A program made the translations under genes and the position numbers. Below are positions 58,005-64,000 of a DNA stretch of 64,000 bases, piece after piece (within the stretch, counting starts at the first letter, position 1; each line of letters opens with the position of its first letter). This stretch comes from Sphingobacterium chuzhouense (lineage in GTDB: Bacteria; Bacteroidota; Bacteroidia; Sphingobacteriales; Sphingobacteriaceae). Below the pieces are notes generated by a model. It was given only the letters and a program-made list of their open reading frames with translations, ran no database searches and was not told the origin of the DNA. The stretch is taken from positions 1,178,001-1,242,000 of the forward strand of contig NZ_JACNYL010000002.1 of NCBI RefSeq assembly GCF_014692525.1, in the 5' to 3' direction.

Positions 58005-58877
58005 TTAAAACGTGCTCAATTTAATTGGCAACGTATATTTTACCCGAACGGGGAGCCCGTTCTGGACGCCGGGTTTCCATTTTGATGCTTTTTTTAGCAC
58101 ACGGATAGCCTCGTCGCCTGTACCGAATCCAATATCCCTCAAGATCGTAATATCCGTTAGAGAGCCATCTGTTTCCACGACAAACGTAGCGATTACGCTT
58201 CCTTTAATTCCTTGTTCCAACGCTCTATCTGGATACGTGTAGTTCTTCCCTACCCAATTCACAAACGCAGACATACCGCCGACTGGCTCCGGCATAACCT
58301 CTACCGACACGAACGGCTCCCCGTTATTTAATATGCCCCCATCGGGATCACCTGAGGCTTTTCCGGTGATATTTCCCAGTTCTTTCGTAGGTCCAAATTC
58401 ACCCTTTGCAACAAAAGAACCGCCGTCCACTTTTTTAAGCGTAAGTCGAGCAGTCATCTTGTCTTTCAAATCATCTTGCGAAGCAACGTCTTCTACCACC
58501 CTATTACGATCGGTTACCACAGGTTCTACAAAACGGATCAGATCCTGCGCAGGTGGATCTTGTGCAATCTTTTGGACAGGTTGTTCCGCAGGAAGGATTA
58601 CTTCCTCTTCTTTCGGAGGTTCGGGAATTGCCAATTGTTCAATTGTGACGGGCGTATGGTTTTCAATCATTGGCACCGAGGTCGTACCCGGCATGCGGTC
58701 GTACGCATATTTTCCGCCTACGAGTAAGGCAACAGCGAAAACGACCGTAAGGAGGGCTTTATTCGTGGCCGCGGCAGATTGACGTCTTAAATCATACGCA
58801 CCATAGGTTTGGTTGCGAGAAGAAAAAACAACATCCAGCCATTCTTTCTCATAAATATCTAATTTGTTGTTCCACAT
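58005..58877 (-). CDS. energy transducer TonB
   Basis: A 290-residue TonB protein that passes proton-motive force to outer-membrane receptors. It starts with a cytoplasmic segment (MWNNKLDIYEKEWLDVVFSS) with the RNQTYGAYDLRR motif common in Bacteroidota TonB, one transmembrane helix (ALLTVVFAVALLVGGKYAY), a Pro/Glu-rich spacer (EPPKEEEVILPAEQP) and the C-terminal domain with TYPDRALEQGIKGSVIATFV and KASKWKPGVQNGLPVRVKY. It lies upstream of gldL in the same direction; it may serve the nearby receptors, but the genome should hold several paralogues. Confidence 0.92.
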   Translation of the reverse strand: MWNNKLDIYEKEWLDVVFSSRNQTYGAYDLRRQSAAATNKALLTVVFAVALLVGGKYAYDRMPGTTSVPMIENHTPVTIEQLAIPEPPKEEEVILPAEQPVQKIAQDPPAQDLIRFVEPVVTDRNRVVEDVASQDDLKDKMTARLTLKKVDGGSFVAKGEFGPTKELGNITGKASGDPDGGILNNGEPFVSVEVMPEPVGGMSAFVNWVGKNYTYPDRALEQGIKGSVIATFVVETDGSLTDITILRDIGFGTGDEAIRVLKKASKWKPGVQNGLPVRVKYTLPIKLSTF

Positions 58878-58964
58878 AACGAAAAGTGTTAAGGTTTACA
58901 TCTTTTCTTTCATGATGACAACAACGTAAAAATTCCATAAAAAATTTGGCTAGTAATGTTTATC

Positions 58965-59966
58965 TCACACGTGCATCCTGGCCAACGGCGCGATATCTTG
59001 ACCGACAAATTCTTTCTGTAGATATTTATGGTATCCTGCAATGGCAATCATAGCAGCGTTGTCGGTACAATATTCAAATTTAGGAATAAATACGTTCCAA
59101 CCGTATTGTTTCCCCATCTCTAGCAAGCCTTGACGAAGCCCGGAGTTGGCAGATACCCCCCCTGCGATCGCGATATCCAGTACACCCGTTTGTTTCGTCG
59201 CTTTCTTTAGTTTATTCAATAAAATAGAAACGATACGCTGTTGCACCGAAGCACAGACGTCAGCCATATTTTCCGCTAAAAAATCGGGATTCTTTTTCTC
59301 TTCTGCCTGCACCATATATAAAATAGCGGTTTTGAGACCTGAAAAACTAAAATTTAATTCTGGAATTTGTGGCTCGGGTAATTTATAGGCGTCCGGATTT
59401 CCATCGCGCGCATATTTATCGATTAGCGGACCTCCTGGATACGGTAAGTTCAGTATTTTGGCTGTTTTATCAAAAGCTTCTCCAGCAGCATCATCGAGCG
59501 TCTGTCCGAGCAATTCCATATCAAAATAGTCTTTCACCAGTACGATCTGCGTATGCCCACCTGATACCGTAAGGCAAAGAAAAGGAAAGCTGGGTTTCGG
59601 TTCTTCTATAAAATGAGCAAGGATATGCGCTTGCATGTGATTAACTTCAATCAGTGGAATCTGACGGGCCAGTGCAAACGATTTAGCGAAAGACGTCCCG
59701 ACCAAAAGCGACCCTAAAAGTCCAGGTCCTCGTGTAAAAGCCACTGCATCAATATCATTTTTATGTATTTTTGCCTGTTGAATGGCTTCATCCACAGTCG
59801 GGATGATATGTAGTTGATGTGCACGCGATGCTAATTCGGGTACCACACCTCCATATTTTGCATGAATTGCTTGACCAGCAATAATATTTGATTTAATTTC
59901 ACCGTCTATACATATAGAGGCAGAAGTTTCATCACAGGAAGACTCGATACCGAGGATAACAGCCAT
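58965..59966 (-). CDS. tsaD: tRNA N6-threonylcarbamoyladenosine transferase TsaD
   Basis: TsaD, with TsaB and TsaE, transfers the threonylcarbamoyl group to A37 of tRNAs that read ANN codons. It has the ASKHA fold: ILGIESSCDETSASI at the N-terminus, the metal-binding His110/His114 in NHMQAH, TVSGGHTQIVLV, and AIAGGVSANSGLR near the C-terminus. Length 333 residues is normal. It begins divergently from tamB; a near-consensus promoter box (AACATTTG on the minus strand) lies 4 nt before the ATG, as for several other genes here. Confidence 0.95.
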   Translation of the reverse strand: MAVILGIESSCDETSASICIDGEIKSNIIAGQAIHAKYGGVVPELASRAHQLHIIPTVDEAIQQAKIHKNDIDAVAFTRGPGLLGSLLVGTSFAKSFALARQIPLIEVNHMQAHILAHFIEEPKPSFPFLCLTVSGGHTQIVLVKDYFDMELLGQTLDDAAGEAFDKTAKILNLPYPGGPLIDKYARDGNPDAYKLPEPQIPELNFSFSGLKTAILYMVQAEEKKNPDFLAENMADVCASVQQRIVSILLNKLKKATKQTGVLDIAIAGGVSANSGLRQGLLEMGKQYGWNVFIPKFEYCTDNAAMIAIAGYHKYLQKEFVGQDIAPLARMHV

Positions 59967-59981
59967 TGCACAAATGTTTAA

Positions 59982-62900
59982 ATAGAATACAAAAATATCA
60001 AAAAAATACTTAAAATAACGCTGATTACCCTGCTTAGCATCGTCTTGCTAACGGTATTGGCTGTTTTCCTGTTACGCTATCCTGCGATACAAACTTATGT
60101 GACGAAAAAGGTCGCCAACTATCTAAGTGAAGAGCTACAAACAGATATATCGCTGGAGAAGGTTTATTTCAAACCTTTTAGCGCATTGGAATTACATAAT
60201 TTTTTCATCAACGACCGAAACGGGAATACGTTGCTATCGGCTAAAAGTGCAACCGCCCGCATTTCTTTGATAAAAATATGGAACAGGCAAATCGGTATCC
60301 AGCATGTTACGTTAGACAGTGCTTTTATTAATTACGAAGTATATAAGGATAGCACCAATGTTAGTTTCCTGATTGATTACTTTTCACCCAAGAAGCAAGA
60401 GCAAACACCGAAAACGACTAAAATGCGGTTGGATTTGCAGCGCCTCACCTTGCACAACAATCGTTTCAAGCTGACCGACCATCGTTTCAATCACCATAAT
60501 CGAGGTGTAGATTTTAGTGATTTAGATTTAACCGATATTTCGGGGGATTTTAAAGCCATCCGCTATAACGATACAACCATGCACGCGGATGTACAAGACC
60601 TCACCTTCAAAGAAAAAAGCGGACTATACCTTCAAGAATTTAGTGCAAAGTCTTATGTATCCAATACGAAGATGGAATTTACGGATCTTGTGCTTCATAC
60701 CAATCGCTCCAAAGTAGGCAACCACCTTGCTTTCTATTACGATCGTTTCGCTGACTTCTCGGATTTCATCAAAAAAGTAGGAATCGAAGGCACACTTAAC
60801 AATGCTTTTGTAGATTCACGCGATATAGAGTTTTTTGCCCCCGATATGGTAAACGTCCGGTTTACGACAGATATCGTCCAAGCTTCCGTATCCGGGACGG
60901 TCGAACATCTGAAGGCACGTGATGTGCATCTAAAGACTGGAACACAAACCAGCCTGCAAGGCGATTTTACGATCGACGGTCTGCCGGATATTGAACAAAC
61001 GAGGTTCCATTTTGCACTGGCGAATTTACAGACCTCGGCAAAAGATGTCGAAGAACTTGTACCGGCACTGTCCAATCAATCTTCATTTTCCCTTCCGGAT
61101 CAATTGCATCTTTTGGAAACAGTAGGGTACCAAGGCACACTTAACGGATACTATTATCTTTTTGATGTGGATGGAACTGCTACAACGGCATTAGGTGCGC
61201 TTTCCACAGAAAGCACCGTTACTATAAAACCAACGCTGCAATATACCGGCAAAGCGACAGCCACGTCCTTTGATTTGGGAAAATTCATACGCTCCAAAGA
61301 AATCGGAACAACGGGATTTGACCTTCAATTTGATGGTAAAGGAACAGATGCAAAAACATTACAATTAACGACACACGGTCATTTATCGAATCTTCTCTTC
61401 AAAAACTATCCCTATCGACACATCGAATTTGAAGGAGAGATGCTGGACGAGATTTTATATGCTAGCGGCGAAATTGATGACCGAAATGCTGTTTTGGACT
61501 TTAGTGGCGAGGTCGATTGGCAAGATTCCATTCCGATGTACGAATTTAATTCTACAATAGCACACCTGGACCTAAAAAGATTGCACCTTTATCTCCAAGA
61601 CAGTATTGTCGTGAGCCAATCCAATATTCAGGCAAAACTGCACGGAAACTCATTGAATTCCTTAAACGGACATATTGCCTCCGATCATATACAGTTCAGC
61701 ACGACAAGAGGCAATTTTGTTATGAACTATTTAGATTTTGAATCGGAAGGTGACGAGCAATCCAAAAAGCTAACCCTGAAGTCTGACGTCGTTGATGGCG
61801 TGATGTCGGGGCAAATTGATTTATCCACTATAGGCGCTTATTTTCGGTCACTCGCTATGCGTTATGCCCCGGCAATCAATCTTGAAATACAACCCTATAA
61901 CCCACAGAACTTTGATTTGCATGTCGATGTCAAATCCTTTGCACCTATATCTGCACTGTTCGATCCCAACTTAGAACTGGAAGACGGTGCACATCTGACG
62001 GCGAAATTTTCGTCTAATCATTATACAGCAAATTTTGAGGCTTTTAGCCCCGTGGTGACCTACAAGGGCATGAAAATCACCAACCTTGCCCTTACGGAAA
62101 ATGCGGACAACCAGGCTTTTTCTTTGGATGTAACAGCCGATCGTTTTAGCTTTTCGGACTCTGCCTATGTCGATCATATTGCCATCAACAACGTACTGGC
62201 AAACGACAGTCTGACCTTTCATATCTCGCTCTCTGAAACGAATCGCCCGAATTATCTTAAATTAAACGGAAACATACATTTTGCCCATAATCAGCCTGCC
62301 AATATCCGATTTGACCAATCGGAGATTGTTTTGAACAATGAGTCGTGGGAGATAAACCAAGACGCAGATCTCCGTGTTTCTAAAGGCAAGTTTTATCTAA
62401 ACAACCTGCATGTTTCCAGAGATCGCCAGGAAGTCAGTCTAAACGGCATCCTTTCCAATGAAGACGATAAGCTTGATATCGCTTTTAAAGACTTTAGTCT
62501 GGCTTCATTATCAGGAATCACGCGGCCGCTAGGTATCGATTTGATTGGACATCTTAGTGGTGAGTTACAGGTCTATTCCGTCTTTGGTTCGCCAACACTG
62601 TCCGCAAACATTTCCACTACACCGATCATTTATAACAATCTTCCTATTGGCAACCTACAGGTGAATGCCGATTTTGACCCGCAAACCGGGCTCGTACAAC
62701 TCCGTTCACAATTATTGGATGTAGATGGTGATGGCATTACGCTTAGTGGCTCGTATGACGTTAATTCCGAAGATGAAGCGCTACACCTAAAAGGAACTGT
62801 CAAAGATATAGATTTGGGCGTAGTACAACCGTTCCTGCGTACACTCGTTTCCAATCTATACGGCACCATGAGCGGTGACGTGACAATAAACGGTACTATT

Positions 62901-64000
62901 CGACAACCAAAAATCAACGGAACAGCTCATATCAAGGAAGCGTCTTTTTTTGTCAACCACCTGCAAACGAAATACAGTATCTCTAATCAGCATTCACTTA
63001 TTCAACAGAATACAATCTTTTTAAACGATTTGCTGTTAAACGACGCTCGGAATGCCGCAGCGAGAGCAAACGGAGAAATCAATCTTAATACGCTCAGTGA
63101 CCCGACATTAGCTATCCACGTTACGGCAGATAACTTCCAGATCTTAAACACCGCTCGAAAAGATAACGAGCTGTTTTTTGGGACGGCATACGCTTCGGGT
63201 GCTTTCCGTTTTAACGGCCCGACGAGTGCAATGGTTATGGATATTGATGTACGTCCGAATCCTAATACCGTTATCACGCTCCCTTTTAATACGTCATTGA
63301 AAGTAAACGATAACGACTTTATCTATTTCGTCAATCCAGATTCTGCTGAACAGGAAACACCAGTCTCTAAACGGCTTTTCCAAGGTTTGACCATGAATAT
63401 GGATATTACGGTGACACCGGATGCTGAAATTAATCTGGAAAACAATATCGGCTCTTTAACAGGTGTTGGTACGGGCGATATTTCATTGCGTATATCGAGT
63501 TTGGGTGATTTTGAGATGTTCGGTGACTATCATGTTATCTCAGGAAAATTCCATTTTACCGCACAAGATTTCTTTAATAAGTTCTTTGATCTGAAAGAAG
63601 GGGGAACTATCCGATGGGCAGGTAATCCCGCCGAAGCGACCATTAATCTGAGCGCGACCTACCAGCAACGGACATCGATTGCTCCCCTATACAATGCGGC
63701 TGGTCGAGCGGAAAACAATGATCGAATCCTGGCACAGGCGGACATGATATTAAAAGGTACATTATCACAACCGGATGTTTCTTTCGACCTTAATTTTCCA
63801 CAGACACCCTATATCAAAGATGAACTTCAAGGTTATTTGAGCGATATCAATAACGTCAATCAACAAGCTATTAGTCTCATCGTCCGGCGTAGCTTCACGC
63901 CGGCATCGACGCAGGAATTCGGCAGGGAAGTCAACAACACACTTCTATCGGCGGGTACTGAAATTGCGTTCAATCAACTGAACAGCATCATCTCCCAGTC
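59982..64000 (+). CDS. TamB-like translocation/assembly protein (5' part, runs off the window)
   Basis: The frame stays open from 59982 to the end of the window (about 1340 codons). It has an N-terminal membrane anchor (ITLITLLSIVLLTVLAVFLL), the segment YPAIQTYVTKKVANYLSEEL, long repetitive beta stretches like those of AsmA/TamB proteins, and the conserved C-terminal DUF490 features (GDYHVISGKFHFTAQDFFNK and EFGREVNNTLLSAGTEI). TamB spans the periplasm and moves lipids or helps insert outer-membrane proteins. No ATG, GTG or TTG precedes the anchor in frame. An ATG at 59974 reads Met-Phe-Lys and stops, yet would join the frame as MFKIEYKNIKKILK with one more A. The start is therefore unresolved; the 3' end is outside. 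Confidence 0.85.
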   Translation, partial: MEYKNIKKILKITLITLLSIVLLTVLAVFLLRYPAIQTYVTKKVANYLSEELQTDISLEKVYFKPFSALELHNFFINDRNGNTLLSAKSATARISLIKIWNRQIGIQHVTLDSAFINYEVYKDSTNVSFLIDYFSPKKQEQTPKTTKMRLDLQRLTLHNNRFKLTDHRFNHHNRGVDFSDLDLTDISGDFKAIRYNDTTMHADVQDLTFKEKSGLYLQEFSAKSYVSNTKMEFTDLVLHTNRSKVGNHLAFYYDRFADFSDFIKKVGIEGTLNNAFVDSRDIEFFAPDMVNVRFTTDIVQASVSGTVEHLKARDVHLKTGTQTSLQGDFTIDGLPDIEQTRFHFALANLQTSAKDVEELVPALSNQSSFSLPDQLHLLETVGYQGTLNGYYYLFDVDGTATTALGALSTESTVTIKPTLQYTGKATATSFDLGKFIRSKEIGTTGFDLQFDGKGTDAKTLQLTTHGHLSNLLFKNYPYRHIEFEGEMLDEILYASGEIDDRNAVLDFSGEVDWQDSIPMYEFNSTIAHLDLKRLHLYLQDSIVVSQSNIQAKLHGNSLNSLNGHIASDHIQFSTTRGNFVMNYLDFESEGDEQSKKLTLKSDVVDGVMSGQIDLSTIGAYFRSLAMRYAPAINLEIQPYNPQNFDLHVDVKSFAPISALFDPNLELEDGAHLTAKFSSNHYTANFEAFSPVVTYKGMKITNLALTENADNQAFSLDVTADRFSFSDSAYVDHIAINNVLANDSLTFHISLSETNRPNYLKLNGNIHFAHNQPANIRFDQSEIVLNNESWEINQDADLRVSKGKFYLNNLHVSRDRQEVSLNGILSNEDDKLDIAFKDFSLASLSGITRPLGIDLIGHLSGELQVYSVFGSPTLSANISTTPIIYNNLPIGNLQVNADFDPQTGLVQLRSQLLDVDGDGITLSGSYDVNSEDEALHLKGTVKDIDLGVVQPFLRTLVSNLYGTMSGDVTINGTIRQPKINGTAHIKEASFFVNHLQTKYSISNQHSLIQQNTIFLNDLLLNDARNAAARANGEINLNTLSDPTLAIHVTADNFQILNTARKDNELFFGTAYASGAFRFNGPTSAMVMDIDVRPNPNTVITLPFNTSLKVNDNDFIYFVNPDSAEQETPVSKRLFQGLTMNMDITVTPDAEINLENNIGSLTGVGTGDISLRISSLGDFEMFGDYHVISGKFHFTAQDFFNKFFDLKEGGTIRWAGNPAEATINLSATYQQRTSIAPLYNAAGRAENNDRILAQADMILKGTLSQPDVSFDLNFPQTPYIKDELQGYLSDINNVNQQAISLIVRRSFTPASTQEFGREVNNTLLSAGTEIAFNQLNSIISQ

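Noticed and set aside
60737..63277. Several minus-strand frames of 83-112 codons opposite tamB
   Set aside because: They are antisense to a long conserved TamB frame, have no recognisable domain and are Ser/Cys/Arg-rich in the manner of shadow frames.

Overview
The window is a chromosomal segment of a Bacteroidota bacterium, most likely a Sphingobacteriaceae member close to Sphingobacterium. The evidence is a SusC/SusD pair with an ECF sigma/FecR switch, the type IX secretion genes gldKLMN, promoter boxes of the Bacteroidota form TAnnTTTG, hardly any Shine-Dalgarno sequences, and family signatures such as the long NusB, DUF1573, DUF4890 and DUF6266-like proteins. Most of the sequence is moderately AT-rich; alaS is clearly richer in GC. 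No phage, transposase, integrase, CRISPR or rRNA was seen.

Layout. 1-7.4 kb: purH, then a leftward housekeeping block (nusB, a DUF1573 lipoprotein, yajC, a YbbR-like protein, coaE, an MBL-fold exonuclease) and a leucine dehydrogenase-like gene. 7.4-12.7 kb: a rightward ABC exporter, a BamA/TamA-like barrel and a TonB-dependent receptor. 12.7-18.5 kb: methyltransferase, HAD phosphatase, trxB, exonuclease, an SRPBCC protein, pyrE and a Nudix hydrolase. 18.5-29.7 kb: a leftward nutrient-uptake locus (ECF sigma, FecR, SusC, SusD, a LamG-endonuclease/exonuclease/phosphatase fusion, a sulfatase, a DUF6528-like protein) with no recognisable glycoside hydrolase or lyase. 30-42 kb: a DUF4890 protein, tRNA-Leu(CAA), an HD protein, otsAB with an overlapping GH15 gene, an orphan response regulator, a TlpA-like lipoprotein, alaS and two Usp proteins. 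42-52 kb: OmpA-like protein, DEAD-box helicase, HPP protein, rlmB, dnaX, aquaporin, a DUF6266-like gene behind a helically phased repeat, and D-lactate dehydrogenase. 52-64 kb: T9SS genes with gldK-gldN rightward and gldL-gldM leftward, a tonB, tsaD and a 5' portion of tamB running off the window.

How the genes work together. The ECF sigma/FecR/STN-SusC set looks like a trans-envelope switch that senses a ligand at SusC and turns on SusCD and its enzymes; those enzymes predict a sulfated substrate that also carries a phosphate ester or phosphodiester. The OtsAB/GH15 pair couples trehalose synthesis to a probable trehalase. GldKLMN with TonB, TamB and the BamA-like protein are envelope-assembly and secretion parts.

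Main points for follow-up: the glycosidase-free uptake locus and its LamG-EEP fusion; the split, convergent gldKN/gldLM arrangement with a perfect 23-bp hairpin at the junction; an A10 run in dnaX placed to yield a gamma-like short form; promoter boxes only 4-6 nt from start codons, implying leaderless mRNAs; phased CGGA repeats before the DUF6266-like gene; loss of the catalytic lysine in the leucine dehydrogenase homologue; and a tamB reading frame with no usual start codon.
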